From Jeotgalibacillus aurantiacus (lineage in GTDB: Bacteria; Bacillota; Bacilli; Bacillales; Jeotgalibacillaceae), in NCBI RefSeq assembly GCF_020595125.1, contig NZ_JACNMS010000001.1, forward strand, positions 62,001 to 126,000: 64,000 bases of DNA, written 5' to 3'. A model generated the notes under the pieces. That model did not search any database. It saw nothing but the letters and a program-made list of their open reading frames with translations, and was not told the origin of the DNA. A program made the position numbers and the translations under genes. Of this stretch, positions 25,295 through 33,768 are shown in pieces (positions within the stretch are counted from its first letter, which is position 1; every line of letters starts with the position of its first letter).

Positions 25295-26173
25295 TTACCT
25301 CAGGAAATCCATTAAGGACGGTTGAATAATTCTGGACCCAACTGACAGTGCAGCACGATGTACACTCTCCGATACTTTCATATCTGTAATTACCTTTTCA
25401 AAATCAATATCTTCGTTATCAGACATCACACGTGTCGCGATGACTTCCTGTTCATTGACACGCGAATCCATTAATTCGATACGGTTATAACGTGCACCGA
25501 GTGAAGAACGTTCATTTGAAAGATTTGTCATATGAGTATCCATACTGGTGATAAAGTTATTAATGTCATCACCTGAAGAAGTATCGTCTTCTAAAGTGTT
25601 AATGATGCTGTCAATATCTGCAAACAACTGTGAAGAGAATACCGTTGTAGGGTCAATGTTTACTTTAATATGAACACCTTTTGAGAGCTCGAGTTCTACA
25701 GCTTCACTATTTGTCGGGTACTTTGCTGTTGCAGGGTCCAACGGTGCGGATAACGTATTGGTGCCGTTAAACAAATACTTGTCACCAAACTTGGTATTCC
25801 CGATCTCAACAAGATGCTGTTTTAACTGTTCAATCTCCTGCTTTGATGCTTCTCTTTGTTCTGCATCATACGTATCATTTGATACCTGTACAAGGAGTTC
25901 TCTCAGCCGTTGCAATGCCTGGTTTGCTTTATCCAGAGAAGAATCCGCATTTTCCACCCAGTTATAAGCTTCAGAGAAATTACGTTTATATTGTTCAACT
26001 TCTGTCAGGTTTCTCCGGTAAAGAACACCTTTCATCGCCACAACCGGATCATCAGATGGACGGGCAATCTTTTTCTGGGTGGCAATCTGTTCCTGATATT
26101 TTCCCATCTTGTCAAAGCTTTGAGTCAGATTACGAAGCATCTGACTCGAAAGCATGGATTGAGTTACACGCAT
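25295..26173 (-). CDS. flgL: Hook-filament junction protein FlgL
   Basis: A 292-residue HAP3. The N-terminus MRVTQSMLSSQMLRNLTQSFD and the C-terminus VHRAALSVGSRIIQPSLMDFLR are flagellin-like helices. FlgL joins the FlgK ring to the filament. It starts 14 nt after flgK. Confidence 0.96.
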   Translation of the reverse strand: MRVTQSMLSSQMLRNLTQSFDKMGKYQEQIATQKKIARPSDDPVVAMKGVLYRRNLTEVEQYKRNFSEAYNWVENADSSLDKANQALQRLRELLVQVSNDTYDAEQREASKQEIEQLKQHLVEIGNTKFGDKYLFNGTNTLSAPLDPATAKYPTNSEAVELELSKGVHIKVNIDPTTVFSSQLFADIDSIINTLEDDTSSGDDINNFITSMDTHMTNLSNERSSLGARYNRIELMDSRVNEQEVIATRVMSDNEDIDFEKVITDMKVSESVHRAALSVGSRIIQPSLMDFLR

Positions 26174-26187
26174 TTATCTTTCACTCC

Positions 26188-27834
26188 TTATCTTCCGACT
26201 AATCCCATGCCATTAATAATTCGATCCAGCATTTCATCGACCATCGTAATGTTTCGGGCTGCTGCATTATAAGCATGTTGGAACTGAATCATATTTGTCA
26301 TTTCCTCATCTAATGATACTGAACTCACTGACATTCTTTTTTCATCAACGGAAGCTTTTAATACTTCACTGTTTCCTGCGAGACGGTTTGCCTGCAAAGC
26401 CGTTACACCGAGCTTCCCGATGACACCTTCGTAAAAGGAGTTCATCGTAGCATTTCCAAGGACATTAAATGCAGTAAGATCGATTGATGTAGGTGTAGCA
26501 AAACCTTCTAAAGCTTGATTTGTTTGGTTCATGAGAAAGCTTTGAATGTTTGACAGGTTTATCGCATTTTTACCATCACCAGCATTAACGGTAGTACCAT
26601 CAAGCGTGGTTGAAGCTGCAATTTCTGTTGAAATCAGATTTCCCATTTCAAGTAACTTTGAGGCTCCTTTATGATCGCCTGCAGTAAAATCTGACGTATC
26701 AAAGAAATCTTTACCCAAGTCTCCGTTTAGATCATATCCAAGCTTGTGAACTTCGTTAAACGTATGAGCAAATGTATACGCCAGCTTATCCAGATCGTCC
26801 AGCATATTAGGATAAATCCCCTCAACGACTGTATCACCGGATGAATTCACATACTCATATCCATAGGCTTCTGTAAGTCCTCTCAACTGCCCTTGAGAAA
26901 ACAAAATCTGACCATTTTCATCAGCAATATTCATAGCCTTACCAGTTAACTCTTTCCCTTCAGCATCAAAGATTGAAAGGCTGCTGATCGTATCCGGTGT
27001 AAAAGTTGTGAGCTTACCAGCTCCATTTGAAAACCCAATCTGGTAATAATCATCTTTTGCTACTAAAATTTCTTCTTTTCCATCTGCACCAACAATACTG
27101 ATATTGTAGAGCCCTTCTGCAACATCTGATGGTTTCCCATCGGATTTAACAGTACTGACTTTAATATGAATGTATCCTGATAGCTCATCTACAAGACTAT
27201 CTCTCCGATCATACAGATCATTTGGAACATTTCCGTGCGGCTCCACATCAGCGATTTGCGAGTTCACGTCAGCAATCTGTTTTAACAATGAATTCACACT
27301 ATCTAATGAGACGCTGATTTCATTTCCTATATTTTTATTAATTTGTGTTAATGAGTCATTTAAATAGTGAAATGTATCGACAACCGACTGTCCCCGCTCC
27401 AAAACAACGTTTCTGGCACCATCATTTTCTGGGTAAACAGATAAATCCTGCAGTGACTGCCAGAACTCCCCCATAACAGCGCCAAGCCCATTTGAGGTCG
27501 GTTCATTAATAATATTTTCCATTTCACTTAAAACTGCTGCTCTTGAATCCCAATACCCAAGCTTATTGCTTTCCTGTCTGTACTGGATGTCCAGGAAATT
27601 ATCACGCACTCGCTGAATAGATTTTGCCTCGACACCGGTACCCATTTGTCCTGGAAGCTTTGGCATATTCATGGCAGCCGGTGCGAATGGAAGAGTGGAT
27701 CCCATATTGACTCGCTGACGGGTATAACCCGGTGTATTGGCATTGGCAATATTGTGCCCGGTTGTATGTAACGCACTCTGCTGAGTGAACAAGGCACGTT
27801 TAGCCGTTTCAAGCCCCATAAATGTTGAACGCAT
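26188..27834 (-). CDS. flgK: Hook-filament junction protein FlgK
   Basis: A 548-residue HAP1. The N-terminal block LHTTGHNIANANTPGYTRQRV and the C-terminal SLDEEMTNMIQFQHAYNAAAR are family hallmarks, and the middle is variable. It forms the first junction ring above the hook. GGAGGGATTAT precedes the ATG. It is 17 nt after flgN. Confidence 0.97.
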   Translation of the reverse strand: MRSTFMGLETAKRALFTQQSALHTTGHNIANANTPGYTRQRVNMGSTLPFAPAAMNMPKLPGQMGTGVEAKSIQRVRDNFLDIQYRQESNKLGYWDSRAAVLSEMENIINEPTSNGLGAVMGEFWQSLQDLSVYPENDGARNVVLERGQSVVDTFHYLNDSLTQINKNIGNEISVSLDSVNSLLKQIADVNSQIADVEPHGNVPNDLYDRRDSLVDELSGYIHIKVSTVKSDGKPSDVAEGLYNISIVGADGKEEILVAKDDYYQIGFSNGAGKLTTFTPDTISSLSIFDAEGKELTGKAMNIADENGQILFSQGQLRGLTEAYGYEYVNSSGDTVVEGIYPNMLDDLDKLAYTFAHTFNEVHKLGYDLNGDLGKDFFDTSDFTAGDHKGASKLLEMGNLISTEIAASTTLDGTTVNAGDGKNAINLSNIQSFLMNQTNQALEGFATPTSIDLTAFNVLGNATMNSFYEGVIGKLGVTALQANRLAGNSEVLKASVDEKRMSVSSVSLDEEMTNMIQFQHAYNAAARNITMVDEMLDRIINGMGLVGR

Positions 27835-27851
27835 ATAATCCCTCCATTAAA

Positions 27852-28262
27852 TCACGCCTGCGAATCAAAAATTGATTGGACCGGCTGATGTTCATCATCT
27901 TCTTTTTTGTAATTAAATGAATCAGGCTGTGGCATCAGTAAATCAAGATTTAACGTCACAAATTGCATAGACTGTTCCAGCAGCTCCTGGTTCAATTCAT
28001 TAACCGCTTTTAAATCTAGGATGACTGATAAAAGCTTTGACTTCGTTTCCTCTATGTCAGCAGGCATGGTTAAAATCTGCTGTCGCTTCTTTTCTATTGT
28101 TTGAATCGAATAGATGTATTTTTGTTCTTCTTTTATGATTCGCTGGAGCTCCTGAAGATCTCCTGACTTGATGATGACTGTCTTTTCGAGTGCAAGATCA
28201 AGCAGGCTCTGATGAAGTTCAATTAATTGCTCCAGTAAAGACTTCAATGTCAGTTCACTCAT
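27852..28262 (-). CDS. flgN: Flagellar export chaperone FlgN
   Basis: A 136-residue helical coiled-coil protein (LLEQLIELHQSLLDLALEKT; later LKAVNELNQELLEQSMQFV), typical of FlgN. It binds the C-termini of FlgK and FlgL for export. It lies directly before flgK as expected. A sigma-D-like promoter immediately upstream suggests that it heads the flgN-to-csrA transcript. Confidence 0.88.
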   Translation of the reverse strand: MSELTLKSLLEQLIELHQSLLDLALEKTVIIKSGDLQELQRIIKEEQKYIYSIQTIEKKRQQILTMPADIEETKSKLLSVILDLKAVNELNQELLEQSMQFVTLNLDLLMPQPDSFNYKKEDDEHQPVQSIFDSQA

Positions 28263-28299
28263 CGTAAACCCCTTTTCCCGTTCTTATTCAACATTTTTT

Positions 28300-28326
28300 A
28301 TATCGACATGCTAGTGTCAATTATTA
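28300..28326 (-). promoter_or_regulatory. Sigma-D-like promoter of flgN-flgK-flgL-yviE-fliW-csrA
   Basis: Minus strand: TAAT (28326-28323), 15-nt spacer, GTCGATAT (28307-28300): 3/4 and 7/8. It lies just past the yaaR stop. Confidence 0.65.
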
Positions 28327-28329
28327 AGA

Positions 28330-28770
28330 TTACGTATAAACATTTATTAGTAACCCCTGAATTTCACCGATCTGGCTCAGGATATCCAATCCTTTTTTCT
28401 CTTTATCTAGAACGTTATTCGTCAGCTCTATGAGTTTTGAGTCTACTTCTTTTACAATTTTATAAACTTTTGTTCTTCCTCTGCGGTTAAAACCTCTCTG
28501 ATCTTCTAATTGCAGAGCGTTATTGACTGCTTCATCAAGAAACTTTTTGACAAGCCCTTTATATTTTCTGAGATCCTCAACCGTTCTGGAGTCTGCGAGC
28601 TTCTTTCCTTGTTCTTCCACTTCAACAGACATCGCTGTCAGTTTATCCAAAAGAGTCGTAGTCCGTTTCTTACCCATTACATCTTGAAAACTGACCGATT
28701 CCTTAGCGATTTGCTCTTTCTTTTGAGCCTTGGCAGGTCCCTCAGTTCTCCCGACACGTTGTACATCCAT
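28330..28770 (-). CDS. yaaR: YaaR family protein (DUF327)
   Basis: A 146-residue charged, helical protein: MDVQRVGRTEGPAKAQKKEQ at the start and FNRRGRTKVYKIVKEVDSKL in the core are YaaR/DUF327 features. The start is the ATG at 28770, with GAGGTG 8 nt before it; a longer upstream frame would run into the flagellin terminator. YaaR is found in motile Firmicutes, often with flagellar genes, and its role is unknown. In B. subtilis it sits elsewhere, so its place behind a second flagellin is notable. Confidence 0.85.
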   Translation of the reverse strand: MDVQRVGRTEGPAKAQKKEQIAKESVSFQDVMGKKRTTTLLDKLTAMSVEVEEQGKKLADSRTVEDLRKYKGLVKKFLDEAVNNALQLEDQRGFNRRGRTKVYKIVKEVDSKLIELTNNVLDKEKKGLDILSQIGEIQGLLINVYT

Positions 28771-28818
28771 TTTTTTCACCTCAACAATATTGTTACTTAT
28801 TATCCTACCCTTAATTAC

Positions 28819-28853
28819 GAAAAAAGGAAGAGCCGTGAATGGCCCCTCCATTT
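28819..28853 (-). terminator. Terminator of the second flagellin gene
   Basis: Minus strand: GGAGGGGCC pairs with GGCTCTTCC (two G-T pairs) over a 6-nt loop, then TTTTTT. Confidence 0.8.
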
Positions 28854-28857
28854 AAAT

Positions 28858-29673
28858 TTACTGAAGCAGCTGCAGAATTCCCTGCGGCAGCTGGTTTGCC
28901 TGTGCAAGCATCGCCTGCCCTGCCTGATTAAGAATATTATTACGAGTGAACTGTGACATTTCCTTTGCCATATCAAGGTCACGAATACGTGACTCAGCTG
29001 CTGTGAGGTTTTCGTTGGCAGAAGAAAGATTCGAAACGGTATGTTCCAAGCGGTTTTGGAATGCCCCAAGATTACTTCGTTCTGCGGACACCGTGCTAAT
29101 TGCATCATTAATGATCGTGATCTGTGCTGAAGGATCTGTTAAAATAGCCGCCTCAACACCGTTAATACCGAGTGTAGTGCTGTCCATCTGTCCAATGACG
29201 AGATTCATATCTTCATTATCATTAGCACCCACCTGGAATGTAAATCCAGTCGCCTCACTACCATCAAGCAGTTTTTTGTTGTTAAACTGAGTTGTTTCTG
29301 CAATTCGGTCAATTTCTTCTGTCAATGCACCAATTTCATCCTGAATCGCTTCAAGGTCTTGGGTTTCCAGCGTTCCATTGGAAGCCTGTACTGCCAGCTC
29401 TCTCATTCGCTGTAAAATTTCGTGAGTGGATGAAAGTGCACCTTCGGCCGTCTGAATAAGAGAAATAGCATCAAGAGAATTTCGTTCTGCCATACCAAGT
29501 CCTCTGACCTGTGACCTCATTTTCTCCGAAATCGCAAGACCCGCTGCATCATCTGCTGCCCGGTTAATACGAAGACCTGAAGATAGTTTCTCAAGGCTTT
29601 TTGAAGTCTGATTCATAGTCTGGTTCAAATTACGGTAAGCATTTAACGCCTGAATATTGTGGTTAATTCTCAT
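28858..29673 (-). CDS. Second flagellin
   Basis: A 271-residue flagellin with conserved ends (MRINHNIQALNAYRNLN and QGILQLLQ) and a short, acidic central region (about 145-190). It is clearly diverged from the flagellin at 21797-22618. It follows a FliS paralog by 3 nt and has its own terminator. The leader before it lacks the CsrA-type hairpin seen upstream of hag, since it is read from the fliS-paralog transcript. It may be a minor or alternative filament subunit. Confidence 0.95.
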   Translation of the reverse strand: MRINHNIQALNAYRNLNQTMNQTSKSLEKLSSGLRINRAADDAAGLAISEKMRSQVRGLGMAERNSLDAISLIQTAEGALSSTHEILQRMRELAVQASNGTLETQDLEAIQDEIGALTEEIDRIAETTQFNNKKLLDGSEATGFTFQVGANDNEDMNLVIGQMDSTTLGINGVEAAILTDPSAQITIINDAISTVSAERSNLGAFQNRLEHTVSNLSSANENLTAAESRIRDLDMAKEMSQFTRNNILNQAGQAMLAQANQLPQGILQLLQ

Positions 29674-29676
29674 GAT

Positions 29677-30129
29677 TTATTTCCCCGTTTCTATTTTATT
29701 GGATAAATGGTCTTTTTCTTCTACCATGACATGCTGATCGTATAAATTCGCCTTGGATACTCTAGGTTTAAGAGGTTGGTTTTCTTTTAAAGCCTGATTC
29801 CATGATTCACTGATGTCCTTTAAAAGTGTTAAAACGTTTGTAGCCGTGATGACATCTTTTTTCAGGTTTGCTGCAATGATTTCATCTGCCATATAGTTGT
29901 AAACTGCGTCAAGCTGATCTGCCAGAATCCCGCTTTCATAATTCAATCCCGCACCAAGGCGCTGAAGAATATCATTCACTCGCTGAAATAGCTGATTGGC
30001 TTCTATGTAGTTTTGATTTTCTATTTCCTGAATGGCTTTTTCCAGTTTCGTAATGGCTGCCTCATACAATAAAGAAGTCAGCTCCTGAGGTGATTTTTGA
30101 TAAATAAGTTCTTTTGATAAAAAGTCCAT
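29677..30129 (-). CDS. FliS paralog
   Basis: A 150-residue FliS-like chaperone: IYQKSPQELTSLLYEAAITK at the start, then a four-helix pattern. It differs strongly from the FliS at 9944-10348 and has an extra charged tail of about 30 residues. The start is the ATG at 30129 with AGGAGG 8 nt before it; upstream extension is unsupported. It lies 3 nt before the second flagellin gene, so it is probably the dedicated chaperone for that flagellin. Confidence 0.85.
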   Translation of the reverse strand: MDFLSKELIYQKSPQELTSLLYEAAITKLEKAIQEIENQNYIEANQLFQRVNDILQRLGAGLNYESGILADQLDAVYNYMADEIIAANLKKDVITATNVLTLLKDISESWNQALKENQPLKPRVSKANLYDQHVMVEEKDHLSNKIETGK

Positions 30130-30152
30130 CGTTTCCCCTCCTGCTACTTTTT

Positions 30153-30179
30153 TTATCGGGAGAAATAAAAAATGATTAA
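30153..30179 (-). promoter_or_regulatory. Sigma-D-like promoter of the second flagellin cassette
   Basis: Minus strand: TTAA (30179-30176), 15-nt spacer, CCCGATAA (30160-30153): 3/4 and 6/8. Confidence 0.5.
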
Positions 30180-30203
30180 TAGGTAAATGCTCATTTATGC
30201 AAA

Positions 30204-30243
30204 AAAGGTCCGAAAGTGCATGGCTACACATTCGAACCTTTTT
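30204..30243 (-). terminator. Terminator after ylqH
   Basis: Minus strand: AAAAAGGTTCGAATG and CACTTTCGGACCTTTTTT form an imperfect stem with a U-tail between ylqH and the flagellin cassette. Confidence 0.7.
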
Positions 30244-30262
30244 AAATATTGATTCTTTACTT

Positions 30263-30556
30263 TTAATACTGTTTCTCCATTTCTTCTATTAATATAAGAA
30301 TTTCAGCGATGACAGAATACAGCTGTGGCGGAATCGTATCCCCAAGGTCAATATCAAGTAAATCAGACAAAAGGCTATTATCCTCTTCCAGATGAATATT
30401 GTGTTCTTTAGCTAACGCAAGAATCCGCTCGGCAAGCGCTCCACTTCCCTGCGCTACAACTTGAGGGGATCCTTCCTTTTCATCGTAGCGGATCACCGCA
30501 GCCGAAGGTCCGTTTATCTTTCTTTTTGCAGCAGGATTAAAATAATGAGGTCTCAT
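30263..30556 (-). CDS. ylqH: FlhB C-terminal-domain homolog YlqH
   Basis: A 97-residue stand-alone version of the cytoplasmic FlhB/EscU domain: AAVIRYDEKEGSPQVVAQGSG resembles the region after the NPTH autocleavage site, and LIEEMEKQY ends it. True FlhB switches export specificity when the hook is complete; the role of the short homolog is not settled. It overlaps the FliK-like gene by 4 nt, as ylqG and ylqH are adjacent in B. subtilis, but here the pair lies inside the flgM-flgN region. Confidence 0.88.
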   Translation of the reverse strand: MRPHYFNPAAKRKINGPSAAVIRYDEKEGSPQVVAQGSGALAERILALAKEHNIHLEEDNSLLSDLLDIDLGDTIPPQLYSVIAEILILIEEMEKQY

Positions 30557-32823
30557 ACTGAAAAATCATATCCCTTCTCTGTCATAAACGGTACTGATTT
30601 TTGCGCAGCACTTTCAATTGAATCCGGCAAAACTTCAGGTGTCAGTTTTCCAAACTGTAATTGCTGGACATGGTAGCCGATTTCTCCAAGTCGTTCCTTG
30701 GCGAGTTCAGTGATGGGCTGCATTTTCTTTTCAAAATCAGGCTGGTCGTTTTTCATTTTCACATTCAAATTCCGGTCAGAGACGTTGAGTGAAACACCGA
30801 TTTCGCCCATTTTCTTCGTATCGAACAGGAAGTACAGACTACAGTTTTCCCAGTCAATTTTCTGACTGCCGTTTTTCGACTGCATATAGACTTTAAAGCT
30901 TTCAACTTTTTCTTGAAGAATAAATGGCAGCGTCATGACCATACTCTGAAGTCCGGTTGAATCCGTCTTACTCAAAAGCTGTTGCCCTGTCAGCTGGTTA
31001 TTCATTGCATCCATTTTACCGCCTTCACCCTGAGCCATTTTCATCAGCATGGCTTTTAATGAGTGCGCAAGCTGTTCCTGTCCCTGTCCGCGGGTAAGTA
31101 AGGAGTGAGCCTGCTCATTTTCAAAAGTCATCCCCATATTCCTCACATGCTCATAAGCACTGCGGGCACTAGGCTCTGAATAAAGCTGCTGCAAAGAATG
31201 CTGTAAATTCAAAGCTGTCTGCTGCTGAAGAGAAGGTGGATTTAATTGCATGATCTCTTTCGATACGAAATGCTGGACTTTCACATCTGATGGCTTAAAT
31301 TCAATTTTCTCCATCATCGCTTTAATTTCTGATGTAATCCTCGAAGCTGCAGCAATCTCACCTTTTGCCAAAAGCTTTGAAGCTTCAGCCAGCTGCCCGC
31401 TCGCTTTCATCAGCTTTTTCTCAGTTTCCATATTCGTATAAAGCATAAAGTCGCCTTTTAAAATGGCGTTATCAAGCATTTTAATGGTTGCTTCAAGCAT
31501 CGGTTTTGCCTGTTGGAGAACCTGCTGCTTCGACTGATTCGCATTTAATTGAATATAACTGAGATTTCTCGTGATATCCTTTTGAATATTTTTAAAATCA
31601 ATGGCTGCCTGCGACATTTTCTCGCTAATTCTTGTGACAATGACATCTCTTGATTGAAACGGGATGGAGTTAATCAGATCCTCTGATAAAGAATAGCTCT
31701 CTGCATTAAAAGATGCGATAGGATGAACGGCGGCCAAGCCCTGTAAAACCTGCATCAACTCCTGACGTGCCTGTAGTTCAAGTCCTTTTAATGCAGCCTG
31801 ATCTGCTTTGCCAAAAGCCGTCTGAAGCATTTCTTTTTCAGCCGTCTTCCATTCAGGCATTTCCGATAAAGATTTTATGCTGTTAATGACTGTTGAAATA
31901 TCTGGTATTTTTTTAACAGACTGAATTGCTTCCAACAGCTTTTCCCCCGCGCTTGAAGCTGATGAATCCGAGGGTTTAATCATCACCAAAAGTTTAATCG
32001 CATCATTTAAGAATTTCTGAGCTTCGGGTGAATTCAACAGCGCATCTCTAAAAGTATTTTGAATCATCTGGGCATCCTGCTTTAAATCTCCTGATGATTG
32101 AACTTGCTGTATCAATTGCTTTACTGACGCTGAATTTTCAGGATTCATTAATTGTGTAAGCGCCTGAATCAACCTTTGTCTTGCTGCATCCTTAAGCTGG
32201 TTTGCCGTAATATTTGGACTGACACTACCCGAACCTGTAGGATTTACAGATAAAGTAATTCCAGCCTGTTTTAGAAGATCTGCAACCCCCGATTGAAGAG
32301 CAGATTCCCGAAGAGCAGCATGAACGGCATTTAAACGATCTGCAGTAATCGGCAGATTTTTTGCGATAAGAGCTTCGAGCGTACCAAGTTTTTGCGCAAC
32401 AGAACCATCTGCTTTAGACATAAAATTTTTCAAATCAGCAAATGTCTTTTTATCAATAGGTATGCCTTTTTCAGAAATTAACGCAAGAGCTGACTTTAAA
32501 TCTCCGGAAACAGGCTTTCCATTATTGAACTGTGCGGAAAGATGATCGGGTCCATTTCCTGAACTTTTCTGAGGAGCTTCATGAATCTGTTTCACCACAG
32601 GTTGACCGTCTTTAAAACCAGTAACCTCAAAAGATCCTCGTCCTTTATCAGAAATGACACCATCTACTTTAACTGAAAAATCCTGTCCTTTTGCCTGTAA
32701 TACAGCCTCCCCTTTTTGGGATGTACTTTTTATATTGGCTGTAAACAGATCCCCTTGTTTTAATGTGGTGTCTTTGGCAGTCTGACCTTGTTTGTTCACT
32801 AACAGATCAACATTAATTTTCAT
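30553..32823 (-). CDS. FliK-like / YlqG-like hook-length-type protein
   Basis: A 756-residue polar, Gln/Lys-rich protein. The C-terminal part (about 655-735: LYFLFDTKKMGEIGVSLNVS, then QPDFEKKMQPITELAKERL) resembles the Flg_hook domain of FliK, which contacts FlhB. The long middle is low-complexity and helical, like the ruler part of FliK. The N-terminus (MKINVDLLVNKQGQTAKDTT) is conserved in YlqG-type proteins. AAAGGGGG precedes the ATG. Pairing with a FlhB-like C-terminal domain (YlqH) supports a ruler/switch couple separate from the main hook system; this is inference. Confidence 0.72.
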   Translation of the reverse strand: MKINVDLLVNKQGQTAKDTTLKQGDLFTANIKSTSQKGEAVLQAKGQDFSVKVDGVISDKGRGSFEVTGFKDGQPVVKQIHEAPQKSSGNGPDHLSAQFNNGKPVSGDLKSALALISEKGIPIDKKTFADLKNFMSKADGSVAQKLGTLEALIAKNLPITADRLNAVHAALRESALQSGVADLLKQAGITLSVNPTGSGSVSPNITANQLKDAARQRLIQALTQLMNPENSASVKQLIQQVQSSGDLKQDAQMIQNTFRDALLNSPEAQKFLNDAIKLLVMIKPSDSSASSAGEKLLEAIQSVKKIPDISTVINSIKSLSEMPEWKTAEKEMLQTAFGKADQAALKGLELQARQELMQVLQGLAAVHPIASFNAESYSLSEDLINSIPFQSRDVIVTRISEKMSQAAIDFKNIQKDITRNLSYIQLNANQSKQQVLQQAKPMLEATIKMLDNAILKGDFMLYTNMETEKKLMKASGQLAEASKLLAKGEIAAASRITSEIKAMMEKIEFKPSDVKVQHFVSKEIMQLNPPSLQQQTALNLQHSLQQLYSEPSARSAYEHVRNMGMTFENEQAHSLLTRGQGQEQLAHSLKAMLMKMAQGEGGKMDAMNNQLTGQQLLSKTDSTGLQSMVMTLPFILQEKVESFKVYMQSKNGSQKIDWENCSLYFLFDTKKMGEIGVSLNVSDRNLNVKMKNDQPDFEKKMQPITELAKERLGEIGYHVQQLQFGKLTPEVLPDSIESAAQKSVPFMTEKGYDFSV

Positions 32824-32846
32824 TCATGAAGCCCCCTTTCAGGCAT

Positions 32847-32876
32847 AAAAAATTGCCCATAAATGAGCAATTTTTT
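32847..32876 (-). terminator. flgM terminator
   Basis: Minus strand: AAATTGCTC, loop, GGGCAATTTTTT, starting at the flgM stop. Some read-through to the FliK-like gene is likely, as no promoter fits in the short gap. Confidence 0.7.
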
Positions 32877-33142
32877 CAGGATTTCCGATAATATTTAAGA
32901 AGATCTAAAGCAGTTTGAGAAGGGTCTGACTTATAAGTGCCATTCTCCACCTGAACCTTTAATTTATCCACCCGGGACTGTCGTTCTTCCTGAATGCGAT
33001 TATTTGATTGAAGTTCTTTTGCTGTATTCGAAATTTCAACTTTATCCGATACCTTCTGCCTGTTCTGCTCAGTCTGATCTAACTTAGCCTGCTGACGTTT
33101 ATACGGGTTAACCGGATTTTGGTGAAAAGGATTGATTTTCAT
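32876..33142 (-). CDS. flgM: Anti-sigma-D factor FlgM
   Basis: An 88-residue FlgM: MKINPFHQNPVNPYKRQQ, the motif KVSDKVEISNTAKEL, and a C-terminal helix with the sigma-binding TALDLLKYYRKS. It holds sigma-D inactive until the hook is finished. The start is the ATG at 33142 (AGGTGA 5-6 nt upstream); the GTG at 33151 overlaps the ribosome site. It has its own sigma-D-like promoter, the usual feedback arrangement. Confidence 0.93.
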   Translation of the reverse strand: MKINPFHQNPVNPYKRQQAKLDQTEQNRQKVSDKVEISNTAKELQSNNRIQEERQSRVDKLKVQVENGTYKSDPSQTALDLLKYYRKS

Positions 33143-33190
33143 ATATCTCACCTGCTTTCATAAAATGATCTGTTTGTCATGTTACTGATT

Positions 33191-33216
33191 ATATCGGTAT
33201 GTAAAGACAAAGTTAA
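33191..33216 (-). promoter_or_regulatory. Sigma-D-like promoter of flgM
   Basis: Minus strand: TTAA (33216-33213), 14-nt spacer, ACCGATAT (33198-33191): 3/4 and 7/8. Confidence 0.65.
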
Positions 33217-33260
33217 AGGCACATAGGACAAATTAGAAAAATAGTCCCATGCGCCTTCTA

Positions 33261-33674
33261 TTAACGATCCCTGTTTGATAGATACGTACTCTTGCCTGAT
33301 TTTTCAACAGCTTCTCTAAAAGCCATATTCGAATCATGCTGTTTTAAATCATCTTTAATTGAATCAGTACACGTCCGGCAAAGTTTCCCCTGCGTGATAA
33401 GCGTTCCGCAGTTATCACACGGATAACCGAGCCCCGGAAACTGTGCAGGATGCAGACGACGCTTGCGTACCCACTTATGAAGCAGGGATGAATCCGCTCC
33501 TGTAGCTTCTTCAATCCGATCAATCGTGGCAGCACGGTTCTCACGCTGCCTCAGAAAGCGGTAAACAACCTCAAACAGCTCCTCCTCCTGTTTATGACAG
33601 GCAGGACACACATCACGCAATCCGTTATAGTTAAATATAGCATCACATTTCGGGCAATTACGCAGTTCAGCCAT
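33261..33674 (-). CDS. yvyF: Flagellar operon protein YvyF
   Basis: A 137-residue zinc-ribbon protein with two Cys4 clusters: CPKC/CPAC at the N-terminus and CDNCG/CRTC later, flanking a helical segment with an HTH look (TIDRIEEATGADSSLLHKWV). YvyF is found between comFC and flgM in Bacillus; function unknown, possibly regulatory. GGAGGG precedes the ATG. Confidence 0.92.
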   Translation of the reverse strand: MAELRNCPKCDAIFNYNGLRDVCPACHKQEEELFEVVYRFLRQRENRAATIDRIEEATGADSSLLHKWVRKRRLHPAQFPGLGYPCDNCGTLITQGKLCRTCTDSIKDDLKQHDSNMAFREAVEKSGKSTYLSNRDR

Positions 33675-33768
33675 TGAAAAGCCCTCCTTCGATTCTTTTC
33701 TTCAGTATATATCAAAAGAGGGATAAGTGGAAGGAGGGTTATAGGTCTTTATTAGTAACATAACACTA

